From positions 62,001 through 126,000 of the forward strand of contig CAWESB010000005.1 in assembly GCA_963811635.1 (NCBI GenBank): a DNA stretch of 64,000 bases. Reading direction: 5' to 3'. Origin of the DNA: JAIBJN01 sp963811635. Lineage in GTDB: Bacteria > Actinomycetota > Thermoleophilia > Gaiellales > Gaiellaceae. Positions 8,117 to 16,340 of the stretch are shown one piece after another. A model generated the notes under the pieces. That model worked only from the letters and a program-made list of their open reading frames with translations, was not told the DNA's origin and made no database searches. Positions within the stretch are counted from its first letter, which is position 1, and each line of letters starts with the position of its first letter. Position numbers and translations under genes: made by a program.

Positions 8117-8902
8117 GTGGAACTCGGGCTCCAGGGTCGCGTCTGCGTCGTCACCGGCTCGACGGCGGGCATCGGACTCGAGACCGCACGGATGCTCGCG
8201 AACGAGGGTGCGCGGGTGGTCGTCTCCGGCCGCGACGCCGATCGGGTCGAGTCCGCCCGGGCCGAGGTCGGCGCCGCGCTTGGTCTGGCGGGAGACCTGT
8301 CGACGCCCGACGCTCCCGGCGAACTGATCGGGCGCGCCGAGGCCGAGCTCGGGCAGGTCGACTGCCTCGTCAACAACGTCGGCCTGGCCGTGCAGACGAG
8401 CTTCGACGAGCTGACGGAGGCCGACTGGGAGGGCATGTGGCAGCTGAACGTCATGAGCTACGTGCGCGCGATCCAGGCGGCGCTGCCGGGCATGCGCGGT
8501 CGCGGGTCGGGCAGGATCGTCAACGTGAGCTCGACGGCCGGGAAGCGACCGTCGGCCTCGATGCCGGACTACAGCGTCACGAAGGCGGCCGTGCTCTCCC
8601 TCTCGCGGCTCGTGGCCGACGTCTACGCGAAGGACGGGATCCTCTGTAACGCCGTTACACCGGGGCCGACGCTCTCGCCTGCCTGGCTGGCGCCGGACGG
8701 GCTGGCCGACCAGGCGGCGACACGGTCCGGCAAGAGCAGGGAGGAGGTCCTCGCGGGTGTGGGCCAGGGGCGGCCGCTCGGGCGGCTGGCCGAGCCGGAG
8801 GAGATCGCCTCGGTGATCGTCTTCCTGTGCTCGGACCGCGCCAGCTACGTCACGGGATCCGCGTGGAGCGCGGACGGGGGCACGGTCCCCATCATCATCT
8901 AG
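8117..8902 (+). CDS. SDR-family oxidoreductase
   Basis: 261 residues; Rossmann-fold NAD(P)-dependent dehydrogenase. TGSTAGIG at 13-20 binds the cofactor, NNVG at 86-89 is the NNAG variant, and the catalytic set is Ser139, Tyr152 and Lys156 (YSVTK). C-terminal SAWSADGG is typical of FabG-like SDRs. Substrate unknown. GTG start without a Shine-Dalgarno site, consistent with a leaderless message. Confidence 0.92.
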   Translation: MELGLQGRVCVVTGSTAGIGLETARMLANEGARVVVSGRDADRVESARAEVGAALGLAGDLSTPDAPGELIGRAEAELGQVDCLVNNVGLAVQTSFDELTEADWEGMWQLNVMSYVRAIQAALPGMRGRGSGRIVNVSSTAGKRPSASMPDYSVTKAAVLSLSRLVADVYAKDGILCNAVTPGPTLSPAWLAPDGLADQAATRSGKSREEVLAGVGQGRPLGRLAEPEEIASVIVFLCSDRASYVTGSAWSADGGTVPIII

Positions 8903-8905
8903 CGG

Positions 8906-8911
8906 TAGCGT
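8906..8911 (+). promoter_or_regulatory. -10 box TAGCGT for the dgt-like gene
   Basis: Seven bases upstream of ATG 8919, so the transcript probably starts at or near the initiation codon. Confidence 0.45.
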
Positions 8912-8918
8912 TGGTGAC

Positions 8919-9914
8919 ATGCCCGACGTAGCTGGGAGGGTTGCGGACGCCTTCGAGGCGAGCGTCCGCGAGCAGGAGGAGAGCTGGCTCTCCCCGCTCG
9001 CCGTGCGCTCGTACGAGACGCGCGGACGCGCTCATGCCGAGGAGGAGGAATGCCGGCTGCGGACCCCGTTCCAGCGCGACCGCGACCGCATCGTCCACTG
9101 CAAGGCCTTCCGCCGGCTCAAGCACAAGACGCAGGTCTTCATCGACCCGCAGGGCGACCACTACCGAACGCGGCTCACCCACACGCTCGAGACCGCGGGG
9201 ATCTCCCGCACGGTCGCGCGTGCCCTCCGCTTGAACGAGGACCTCGCCGAGGCGATCGCGCTCGGTCACGATCTCGGGCACGCGCCGTTCGGCCACACCG
9301 GGGAGGAGGTGCTCGACGAGGCCCTCTCGGAGCGCTTCGGACGCCGCTTCCGCCACAACGAGCAGTCGCTCCGGGTCGTCGAGGTCTTGGAGCGCGACGG
9401 GCGCGGGCTCAACCTCACGGTCGAGACGCGGGACGGGATCCTCAACCACACCGGCGAGGGCGAGCCGGCGACGCTCGAGGGGAGGATCGTGCGCCTGGTC
9501 GACCGGGTCGCCTACATCAACCACGACATCGACGACGCCCTGCGCGCCGGCGTCCTTCGCGCCGAGGAGCTCCCTCGGGACCAGATCGCATTGCTGGGCG
9601 CGCGCGGCTCACGCCGGATCGACACGCTCGTCCACGACATCGTCGAGGCCTCGGCGGCCGCCGGCGACATCGCGCAGAGCGAGGAGATCGGGCGCGCCAT
9701 GCTCGACCTGCGGACGTTCATGTTCGAGCACGTCTACCTCGGCGCGGCCGCCGAGGAACAGCGCGCACTCGCCACGGAGACGGTCCGGAGGATCTTCGAC
9801 CGACTGGTGGAGCACCCCGAGGAGCTGCCCTCAGAGCGGCCGGGGGACACGGGCGAGCGCATCGCCGACTACGTCTCGGGGATGACCGACCGCTTCGCGC
9901 TCGCATGGCGATAA
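8919..9914 (+). CDS. dgt: Deoxyguanosinetriphosphate triphosphohydrolase-like protein
   Basis: 331 residues of the HD superfamily, which cleave dNTPs to deoxynucleosides and triphosphate. The metal-binding HD residues are in RLTHTLETAGISR (about 86-98) and LGHDLGHAPFGHTGEE (about 110-125); a C-terminal helical region follows. This short form is the common actinobacterial type. Its stop overlaps the dnaG start by 10 bases, the classical dgt-dnaG pair, so the two are co-expressed. Confidence 0.92.
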   Translation: MPDVAGRVADAFEASVREQEESWLSPLAVRSYETRGRAHAEEEECRLRTPFQRDRDRIVHCKAFRRLKHKTQVFIDPQGDHYRTRLTHTLETAGISRTVARALRLNEDLAEAIALGHDLGHAPFGHTGEEVLDEALSERFGRRFRHNEQSLRVVEVLERDGRGLNLTVETRDGILNHTGEGEPATLEGRIVRLVDRVAYINHDIDDALRAGVLRAEELPRDQIALLGARGSRRIDTLVHDIVEASAAAGDIAQSEEIGRAMLDLRTFMFEHVYLGAAAEEQRALATETVRRIFDRLVEHPEELPSERPGDTGERIADYVSGMTDRFALAWR

Positions 9915-11558
9915 TCGCCCAGAGCTCGATCGATCAGGTCAAGGCGGCAGCCGACATGGTCGACATCGTCGGCGCGCGCACGCAGCTCAGGAAGGTCGGC
10001 GCGCGGTGGACCGGCCGCTGCCCCTTCCACGAGGAGCGGACTCCGAGCTTCTCGGTCAACGCGGCGGACAAGCTCTTCTACTGCTTCGGCTGCGGGATGA
10101 AGGGCGACCTGATCAGCTTCGTGAAGGAGACCGAGGGGCTCGACTTCGTCGGCGCGATCGAGTGGCTCGCCGAGCGCTACCGCGTCCCGCTCGAGTACGA
10201 GGAGACGACGCCGCAGGCCGAGGCCAAGCGCGAGCGCCGGGCACGGCTGCTCTCGCTCCTCGAGCAGGCGGCCGCGTACTACGAGCGCAACCTCTGGGAC
10301 TCCGGCGCCGGACAGCCCGCCCGGGAGTACCTGACCGGGCGCGGGCTCGGCGAGGAGGTCTGCCGCGCCTACCGCCTCGGGCTCTCGCCCGGCGGTGCGG
10401 TGCTTGCCGACGAAGGCCCGGGCCAAGGGGTTCGCGCAGGAGGAGCTCGTCGCCGCCGGTCTGGTCAACCGCCGCGGCAACGACTACTTCGCGGGCCGGC
10501 TCGTCTTCCCGCTCGCCGACGCACGCGGGCGGGTGCTGGGCTTCGGCGCGCGGCGCATGCGCGAGGACGACCCGATCCCGGCGAAGTACGTGAACTCGCC
10601 GGAGGGCGAGCTCTTCCGCAAGGGCTCGATCGTCTACGGGCTCGACCGCGCGCGCTCGACGATCACGAAAGAGGATCGCGCGATCGTGGTCGAGGGGTAC
10701 ACCGACGTCCTCGCACTCCACCAGGCCGGCCTGGCCGCCACCGTCGCGTCGATGGGCACCGCCCTCACCGAGCCGCAGGTGAAGGAGCTCCGCCGGCTCA
10801 CGAGCCACCTCTACCTCTGCTTCGACGCCGACGCGGCGGGGGAGGCCGCGACTGTGCGTGGCATGGAGCTCGCCGACCGCGCAGGGTTCGACGTGCGCAT
10901 CGTTCCGCTCCCGGCGGGAAAGGATCCCGCCGACTCCGTGGACGGCTTCGATCAGCGGCTCGAGGAGTCGGTCGGCTATCTCATGCACCGCGTGCGGCTC
11001 GAGATCGCCGCCGCGCCGAAGCAGGAGGCGTTCGAGTCCGTCCAGCCGTTGATCGAAGCGGCACCGGCCGGGCCCGATCGGGACGAGGCTGCGCGCTACG
11101 CCTCGGATCGCCTCGGAGTGCCGCTGCGGATCGCGGGAGGAAACGCGCGCGCGTTCGGCGAGGCGCGCCGCAAGGTCCTCGGCGCGGGAGACCGCCTCGA
11201 GCGGGAGTTCCTCGCCATCTGTGCCGCGCGGCCCGAGCTGGCCGACCGCTACCTGCACGAGCTCGACGACCGGCACTTCGACAACCCCCTGCACCAGCGC
11301 CTGCGCGCGTACCTGGCCGGCGAGGCGGAGGCGGACGAGGAGCTCGTCGGCCTGCGGGCCGAGCTCGATGCGACCGTGGCGGAGGAAGGCCTGGACGACG
11401 GGGTGGCGCGGGAGCTGTTCCTCCGGCTCGAGGAGCGCCTCGTCATGCGAGAGCTCGCCGACCTCTCCGGGGAGGACCTAGCCCGGACGGTCGAGCTGCA
11501 GGGAGTGCTCGCGCGCATCCGCGACGCGCTCCAGAAGGTCGAATCCGAGCTTCGCTAG
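9905..11558 (+). CDS. dnaG: DNA primase DnaG, interrupted by one frameshift
   Basis: Synthesises RNA primers for replication. Zinc ribbon Cys39, His42, Cys60, Cys63 (CPFH...CFGC), then the primase core, toprim motifs EGYTDV and FDADAAG, and a C-terminal DnaB-binding region. The reading frame breaks near 10412-10416: the first frame gives AVLADE then loses homology, while the next frame resumes with ARAKGFAQEELVAAGL. One extra G in a GAAGGCCCGGG run explains it. DnaG is essential, so a sequence error is the simplest reason. Without the indel the protein is about 550 residues, slightly short for the family. tRNA-Asn follows by 18 bases. Confidence 0.88.
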
Positions 11559-11576
11559 ACTTTTCCGGCCGAGCGA

Positions 11577-11649
11577 TCCCCGGTAGCTCAATTGGCAGAG
11601 CATCCGGCTGTTAACCGGAGGGTTGTTGGTTCGAGTCCAACCCGGGGAG
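11577..11649 (+). tRNA. tRNA-Asn (GTT)
   Basis: 73 bases with a 7-bp acceptor stem (tccccgg / ccgggga), discriminator G, anticodon GTT in the loop ctGTTaa, and ggttcgagtcc T-arm. No encoded CCA. The 3' side is followed by integration-type repeats, and an integrase stump lies about 860 bases further on, so this tRNA probably served as an attachment site. Confidence 0.97.
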
Positions 11650-11652
11650 TAC

Positions 11653-11683
11653 GCGGAAACCCCGATGAATACAGGGTTTCCGC
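11653..11683 (+). terminator. Hairpin after tRNA-Asn
   Basis: Ten-base stem gcggaaaccc / gggtttccgc with an 11-base loop, followed by tcttcgt. A likely terminator of the dgt-dnaG-tRNA transcript. Confidence 0.6.
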
Positions 11684-11721
11684 TCTTCGTCCTGACTGCC
11701 GCGGCCACGCGGGCGCTGGAA

Positions 11722-11753
11722 ATGTCAGCGCAATGTCAGCGGAAACCCGCATG
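11722..11753 (+). repeat. Paired 8-mer ATGTCAGC plus GAAACCCGCATG motif
   Basis: ATGTCAGC occurs at 11722 and 11733 (11-base period). GAAACCCGCATG at 11742-11753 is identical to 14517-14528 beside tRNA-Ile2. The layout parallels the right end of the integrated element at 6092-6148. Confidence 0.55.
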
Positions 11754-11820
11754 CCTAGGCGTTCGCTCGCCGCCCGGCCCCGCGGTTGAACTACGGATCG
11801 AGGGATGACAGAATCTTCTC

Positions 11821-11862
11821 GCCTGGTGGCCGATCCCCGCGATTAAGGGACGGCCTTTTTTC
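11821..11862 (+). promoter_or_regulatory. Structured leader upstream of secreted protein gene (copy A)
   Basis: GCCTGGTGGCCGATCCCC at 11821 nearly matches 15154-15171. GGCCG and CCC pair with GGG and CGGCC across an internal A/AT bulge, and the hairpin ends in six T residues (11855-11860 area). It could be an attenuator or an upstream terminator; it starts 70 bases before the ATG, as in copy B (73 bases). Confidence 0.5.
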
Positions 11863-11890
11863 GTAACCGGCGGGGGAGGAGGTAGGAGAA

Positions 11891-12448
11891 ATGCGGCGAC
11901 TTCTGTTGGCAGCAGCCTTGTTGGCAACGCTCGTACTTGCCGTGCCCGCGCTGGCCGAGCCTGGGCGCGTGGTCAAGGAGACCTTCCACGAGGAGTTCTT
12001 CAACGAGATCGAAGCCTTCTGTGAGACGGACATGGTGGTAGAGAGCCATTTGGTCGTGGACGGGACCACCACGATCATGCCGCGCGGACGCGATGGGCTC
12101 ATCTACTTCGCCAACCGGCTCTCGATCACGGAAACGTTCACGAACGTGGACAACGACAAGTTCGTCGTGAGCACGGTCAACTTGATCGACAAGGACCTGC
12201 GCGTGACGGACAACGGCGACGGCACGCTCACGATCCTCATCCTCTCGACCGGCAACGCCGTGGTCTACAACTCGGACGGCGAGGCGATCGGCAGGAATCC
12301 GGGGCAGGTTCGCTTCGAGTTGCTGGTCGATCACGGCGGCACGCCGAGCGATCCCTCCGACGACATCGAGATCTCCTTCGAGCAAGTCAAGGAATCGACA
12401 GGCCGCACGGACGACTTCTGCGAAGTCGCGGTGCCTGCGCTGAGCTGA
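11891..12448 (+). CDS. Small secreted protein, paralog of 15227-15688
   Basis: 185 residues with a signal peptide (LLLAAALLATLVLAVPALA). The mature part is beta-rich and acidic, with two cysteines (AFCETD and DFCEVA). It shares an N-terminal pattern ETFxEEFFxE...C with the 153-residue protein at 15227, together with a similar leader hairpin, so the two form a paralogous family. No enzyme motif. Good AGGAGGTAGGAG ribosome site. It lies between tRNA-Asn and an integrase stump, so it may be cargo of a degraded element. Confidence 0.78.
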   Translation: MRRLLLAAALLATLVLAVPALAEPGRVVKETFHEEFFNEIEAFCETDMVVESHLVVDGTTTIMPRGRDGLIYFANRLSITETFTNVDNDKFVVSTVNLIDKDLRVTDNGDGTLTILILSTGNAVVYNSDGEAIGRNPGQVRFELLVDHGGTPSDPSDDIEISFEQVKESTGRTDDFCEVAVPALS

Positions 12449-12458
12449 AGCGAAGGTT

Positions 12459-12489
12459 GGGCGGGCGGGCTACCTAGTCCCGCCCGCCC
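12459..12489. terminator. GC-rich hairpin after secreted protein gene
   Basis: Eleven-base perfect stem gggcgggcggg / cccgcccgccc, 10 bases after the stop codon and just before the convergent integrase remnant. Can serve both strands; no T tract. Confidence 0.65.
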
Positions 12490-12508
12490 CTCGCAGCCGA
12501 TCCTCGCT

Positions 12509-12771
12509 CTAGCCCGCGGCGGGCTCGGGCGCCGCCCCGAAGCCGTGCTCGAGCATCCGCTCGCGGGCCTCGTCACGCTGCCCCTTCCCGAACGACCGCG
12601 CGTAGTGGCGAGCCCAGACCGCGGCCGAGTGGCCCGTGATCTGCGCCGCCTCGACGGGGTCGACGCCGCGGCGTCCCGCGAGCGAGCCGAACGAGCGGCG
12701 CAGGTCGTGCGGGGTCGCCTGGGACGCCGAGCGCTGCGCGCGGCCGCGGAAGCTGAGGTACGAGGGATCCC
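12509..12771 (-). pseudogene. Tyrosine recombinase, C-terminal remnant
   Basis: The minus strand after the EamA stop codon encodes TPHDLRRSFGSL (catalytic Arg), GVDPVEAAQITGHS (His box) and RHYARSFG (nucleophile Tyr region), then ends with a stop at 12509. There is no start codon and no N-terminal domains: the upstream sequence is the EamA gene. It is a leftover of an integration, probably at tRNA-Asn (11577-11649). I found no second copy of the tRNA 3' end, so the other border is lost. Confidence 0.8.
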
Positions 12772-13647
12772 TCAGCGTAAGGCGCCGATGAGCGCCCCGC
12801 CGGCCACCACGAGCGCGGCGCCGACGACGAGGCGCCTTCCGACCAGCTCGCTGCTGCGCAAAAAGAGCGCGGCGAGGAGGACGCCCCAGAGGGATTCCGT
12901 CGCCACGAGCGGAGAGACGACGGTGACCTTTCCCCGATAGTAGGCCTCGAAGAGCAGCACGTAGGAGAGCCCGAAGAGGGCGCCCGCAGGGAGGAAGAGG
13001 AGCAGGCGCCGGTCGGCGAGCGACGTGACGAGCGCTCCGCGCCGCACGAACGCGGCGTAGCCAAGCATCATGAGCCAGCCGGCGGCCATGGCCGCGGCCG
13101 CGGCCTCGGCCGACCCGAGCGCCGCATCCTCCGAGTACCAGCGGACGACGAGGTCGCGGCTCGAGAAGAGAACCGTTGCCGTGAGCGCGAACGCGACCCC
13201 GATCAGCCGGAAGTGCGCAGGCCGAGCCGACTCCGCCGCGAGGACGATGCCGGCGCCGACGATCAGGCAGGCGCCAATCGCGAGCGGCCACTCGAACGGC
13301 TCGTCGAGCAGCAGGATCGCGAGCGTCGCGCCGAAGAGCGGCGCGCTCCCGACGACGACAGAGGTCCGCCCGGCGCCCACGTCACGGACTGCGAGGACGA
13401 AGAAGATCTGCGAGATCCCGGGTGCGAGCAGCCCGGCGAGCGCGAAGACTGCGAGCTCCTTCGGCCGCGCGAGCTCGCCGGTGCCGGAATCGAGCGCGGC
13501 GGCCGCGAGGGCGACGAGCACGGCCGCGGCGGTGCTGGCGACTGCGCCCACGTCGGGCTCGGGATGCGCGCGAAGCGCCGCCCGCAGGGCGACGGTCATC
13601 CCTCCGAAACAGACGGCCGAGGCGAGCGCGAAGAAGACGGCATCCAC
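12772..13647 (-). CDS. EamA/DMT-family membrane transporter
   Basis: 291 residues with about ten hydrophobic segments in two homologous EamA halves (first starting FFALASAVCFGGMT, second LIGVAFALTATVLFSSRD). Drug/metabolite exporters of this type move amino acids or small metabolites; the substrate is unknown. ATG start at 13647. Its stop codon directly abuts the integrase remnant, so the very C-terminus may have been altered by the integration event; the length is still normal for the family. Confidence 0.85.
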   Translation of the reverse strand: MDAVFFALASAVCFGGMTVALRAALRAHPEPDVGAVASTAAAVLVALAAAALDSGTGELARPKELAVFALAGLLAPGISQIFFVLAVRDVGAGRTSVVVGSAPLFGATLAILLLDEPFEWPLAIGACLIVGAGIVLAAESARPAHFRLIGVAFALTATVLFSSRDLVVRWYSEDAALGSAEAAAAAMAAGWLMMLGYAAFVRRGALVTSLADRRLLLFLPAGALFGLSYVLLFEAYYRGKVTVVSPLVATESLWGVLLAALFLRSSELVGRRLVVGAALVVAGGALIGALR

Positions 13648-13819
13648 CGCGGCTCACCTAGTGAAGCGGGGCGGTCAACCCCGGAAGGGTGAGGCAATCA
13701 ACTCCCACGGAGGGGGACCGGGCGCCGCTCAGAAGCCGAAACTCCAGGGCATAGAGGAAAACTCCAGCGGGGCCCCGATGCGGCGGGGGCAATCCGGGAA
13801 GAGTTTTCCACCCAAAGGG

Positions 13820-13846
13820 AACGGGGCCTGCGGCGGCCCCGTTTTC
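13820..13846 (-). terminator. Terminator after YjbQ-family gene
   Basis: Stem aacggggcc / ggccccgtt with a 6-base loop, 20 bases past the stop of the minus-strand YjbQ gene; T-rich flanks on both strands. Confidence 0.65.
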
Positions 13847-13866
13847 CGTTAACGGGGCGGCGTGCC

Positions 13867-14391
13867 CTATTCGCCGACGACCTGGACGAGCCAGCGCCGG
13901 TCGCGGGAGCGGTCGAGCTCGATGAAGAGCACACGCTGCCAGGTGCCGAGGCAGAGCTCCCCGTCGCGCACGGGGATGGACTCCCCGGCCGGGCCGAGGA
14001 GCATGGCCATGCAGTGCGAGTGGCCGTTGCCGAACTCCATGTCCTCAGGGCAGATGTTCTCCGTGCGCCGGTCCCAGTCGTCATGGGCGTAGTACTTCTC
14101 GCTGGGCACGAGCCGGCGCAGCATCCGGATGAAATCCTCGAGGAAGCCGGTCTCGAACTCGTTCACTCGCACCATGCACGTCGTGTGCGGCGAGTAGACG
14201 CAGGCGATCCCGTCCGTGACGCCGCTCTCGAGGACGAACTCGCGCACCTCCTCGGTGATGTCGCGGATCTCGAGGCCGCCGCGCGTGCGCAGGCTTCGCT
14301 CTGCCTGGAAGACCTTCACTCGAACGGCCTCCGCGCCGGGCCAGTCGACGGCACCGTGAAGCTCCGGGACATGCGGCACTATTCTTACCAT
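13867..14391 (-). CDS. YjbQ family protein (UPF0047)
   Basis: 174 residues. The conserved core ITEEVREFVLESG...GIACVYSPHTTC and NGHSHCMAMLLG (metal-type His and Cys residues) identify the YjbQ/UPF0047 family, some members of which have weak thiamine-phosphate synthase activity. The N-terminal ~24 residues before VKVFQAERSL are not conserved in the family, so a later start (GTG near 14319) is possible. Single gene with its own terminator, divergent from tRNA-Ile2. Confidence 0.85.
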   Translation of the reverse strand: MVRIVPHVPELHGAVDWPGAEAVRVKVFQAERSLRTRGGLEIRDITEEVREFVLESGVTDGIACVYSPHTTCMVRVNEFETGFLEDFIRMLRRLVPSEKYYAHDDWDRRTENICPEDMEFGNGHSHCMAMLLGPAGESIPVRDGELCLGTWQRVLFIELDRSRDRRWLVQVVGE

Positions 14392-14421
14392 CCCGGCGCA
14401 CGTACGCGACGTGAACCGTCG

Positions 14422-14495
<74 letters not shown>

Positions 14496-14516
14496 TCTGT
14501 ATCCCCATGGTTGCGC

Positions 14517-14593
14517 GAAACCCGCATGGCTGCGCGGGTCACGTGTGCGAGGGATGCCCAAATGCCCGACGGCGTGCGTACCCCGGTGCGTAC
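14517..14593 (+). repeat. GAAACCCGCATGG motif plus paired 8-mer GTGCGTAC after tRNA-Ile2
   Basis: GAAACCCGCATG (14517-14528) also occurs at 11742-11753. GTGCGTAC occurs at 14574 and 14586 (12-base period). The arrangement resembles the other two integration-scarred loci. No integrase remnant is recognisable here. The rest of 14496-14770 holds no supportable gene. Confidence 0.5.
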
Positions 14594-14770
14594 CTCGTGA
14601 AGGCTCTGCGGCGACCCCTTGCTGCGCCAAGAGTGGACATCGGGCACGAAGCCCGGGGCGAACCGTCGGCGGCCGCGGGGCCGCTACTCGGTGCATTCCT
14701 CGGGTCGGCGCACCGTCTCCGTCGGACCGGTTCGTCGCGAGTTTGAACGCTCGATTGACATGATCGGAGT

Positions 14771-15064
14771 GTGTACGTCCTCGTCACTCTGTTGGAGGGC
14801 CCGAAGTTCGGTGAGGTCGACGTTGACCACGAGCCCTTCATCGACTCCCTCATCGCCGAGCACCTCGTTCTGCTCGGCGGAGACCTCGTCGACGCCGACC
14901 AAGGCGTTCGGGGGGCCTATGTGCTGCGCTGCGACGACCTTGCCGCGGCGGAGGCGATCGTCGCGACCGACCCGCTCGTCACCAGCGGCGTGATGCGCCC
15001 CCGGCTCGCCGAGTGGCAGCTCGTAGGCATCGACCTCGGGGCGGTCGACCAGCACCTCACGTAG
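14771..15064 (+). CDS. YCII-domain protein
   Basis: 97 residues from a GTG start. The layout YVLVTLLEGPKF...HLVLLGGDLVD...GAYVLRCDDLAAAEAIVATDPLV is that of YCII-related proteins (ferredoxin-like fold; usual dyad His-Asp). Here the candidate His is in AEHLVLLGG and the Asp in VATDPLV. Function of the family is mostly unknown. No neighbour gives a clue. Confidence 0.75.
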   Translation: MYVLVTLLEGPKFGEVDVDHEPFIDSLIAEHLVLLGGDLVDADQGVRGAYVLRCDDLAAAEAIVATDPLVTSGVMRPRLAEWQLVGIDLGAVDQHLT

Positions 15065-15153
15065 CGCGGAGCTGGCCCACGCGCATCGGCGCCGAGCGGC
15101 GCCGGGGCGTCCGCTCGCCTTGACTTTCGGCGGTCGGCTGGGAGGATGTCCTT

Positions 15154-15186
15154 GCCTGGCGGCCGATCCTCACGTCACGAGGCCCG
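15154..15186 (+). promoter_or_regulatory. Structured leader upstream of secreted protein gene (copy B)
   Basis: GCCTGGCGGCCGATCCTC starts 73 bases before the ATG. GGCCG and CCTC pair with GAGG and CGGCC across a 2-by-2 internal loop; the lower stem is the same as copy A while the upper stem differs in both strands (CCC/GGG versus CCTC/GAGG), a compensated change. Confidence 0.5.
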
Positions 15187-15226
15187 GCCCGTGTCCTGAC
15201 GTTCGGGGGAGACGGAGGTTCGGGCA

Positions 15227-15688
15227 ATGCGGATCGTTTTCGTGAGCGTCCTCGTCCTGGCTGGTCTTGTCTGGGCTGGGCTCGCGGTGGGTGCCCCGCC
15301 GACGATCGAGCGGATCGACGTCGACGAGACGTTCGCCGACGAGTTCTTGACGGAAGAGTGCGGGGTACCGGTCTCCACGACCGCCCTGGGGCATGTCATC
15401 GTCCGGATGTTCTCGGGTGAGGGGACCGGGGTGGCCCAGGTGAATACCATCAGCATCGGGCTCACCGCGACCGCCGGTGATCGTACGTTCCGCTTCCGCG
15501 ACGTTGGTGCGGATGTCGTCCAGATCCAGACGGACGGAACGCTGGTTCTTTTGATCACCGGTCAGGTGCCGTTCGAGTTTGCGGGAGTGCTCAAGATCAA
15601 CCCCGAAACCGAAGAGGTCATTCTCGAGCCACGCGACCGCAGCGAGGAACAGGTCGCGAAGGCGTGCAGAGTGTTGACCGGCGGCTAG
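15227..15688 (+). CDS. Small secreted protein, paralog of 11891-12448
   Basis: 153 residues. Signal peptide (IVFVSVLVLAGLVWAGLAVGA), then a beta-rich mature domain with two cysteines (EECGVP and KACRVL) placed like those of the 185-residue paralog. Shared pattern ETFADEFLTEEC. No known domain recognised. ATG with a GGAGGTTCGGGCA ribosome site. It lies downstream of tRNA-Ile2, while its paralog lies downstream of tRNA-Asn, so both sit at integration-prone loci. Extracellular location is inferred. Confidence 0.78.
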   Translation: MRIVFVSVLVLAGLVWAGLAVGAPPTIERIDVDETFADEFLTEECGVPVSTTALGHVIVRMFSGEGTGVAQVNTISIGLTATAGDRTFRFRDVGADVVQIQTDGTLVLLITGQVPFEFAGVLKINPETEEVILEPRDRSEEQVAKACRVLTGG

Positions 15689-15714
15689 TCCTTCCGGAAG
15701 GAAGACTGATCTGA

Positions 15715-15744
15715 GTTAGGGGCGGCCACAGCGCCGCCCCTAAC
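15715..15744 (+). terminator. Terminator after secreted protein gene
   Basis: Perfect 12-bp stem gttaggggcggc / gccgcccctaac with a 6-base loop, 27 bases after the stop codon. Confidence 0.75.
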
Positions 15745-16340
15745 CTCGCTCTGACGGCAGGCAGGTCTCGCCGATTCACGAGAGTCCGAGGGGAGCCCCA
15801 ACGCCTTGCCCCCATAGCGTCCGGGGCTCCCCTCTCAGAAGCGCGCCAGGCTGGGCCGCCAGCCTATTGTTCCCAAGAAGAGGATCCCACGCCGCGCCGT
15901 CGGCTAAACCCGAATCAAGCGGGCGAGCGCCGCGTTGATTCGATGGGTGGGCCTCAGTACGCCGGGTTGGCCGCCCGGCCTGTCTGCGCTCGGCGCAAGT
16001 TTTGCTCGGCTTCGGCGTCTTATGAAGTAGCGGAGCCGGGCCGGACACCGCGCCGTCCTTAGGGGGAGAACAGCCTCGGCGCCTTTCGGCCAAGCTGGCC
16101 CGGCTCCGCACCGCCCACGTTACATCCGGCTCGATGCTCTCCTGCCTAGCTTCGCAGGTAAGGGGGGTCGGGACGCGCGCCACAGGGTGGCCTGGGACTC
16201 GTCATGGGCGACTGCCGAGAAGCCAACTACGCGGAGCTCCTAGCCCCGGGGCGCTCGCGCAACCCTGGATGGACAGTGCCTTCACCAGGCATGAGTGACC
16301 GAGCAGGTCAGGCGTGCCCATCAGGCTTCAACCCGACTCG
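15745..16340. other. 596 bases without a gene, with two long inverted repeats
   Basis: No open frame here is convincing. Two imperfectly explained inverted repeats are present: gaggggagcccc (15788-15799) with ggggctcccctc (15823-15834), spacing 23 bases; and gcggagccgggcc (16030-16042) with ggcccggctccgc (16097-16109), spacing 54 bases. They may be terminators or remains of decayed DNA. Confidence 0.5.

Noticed and set aside
9050..9904. In-frame N-terminal extension of dnaG through the dgt-like gene
   Set aside because: Encodes only Arg/Pro-rich shadow sequence; the true dnaG N-terminus with the zinc ribbon starts at 9905.
10395..10430. Programmed frameshift in dnaG
   Set aside because: No slippery heptamer or downstream pseudoknot seen, and similar breaks elsewhere in the window favour sequence error.
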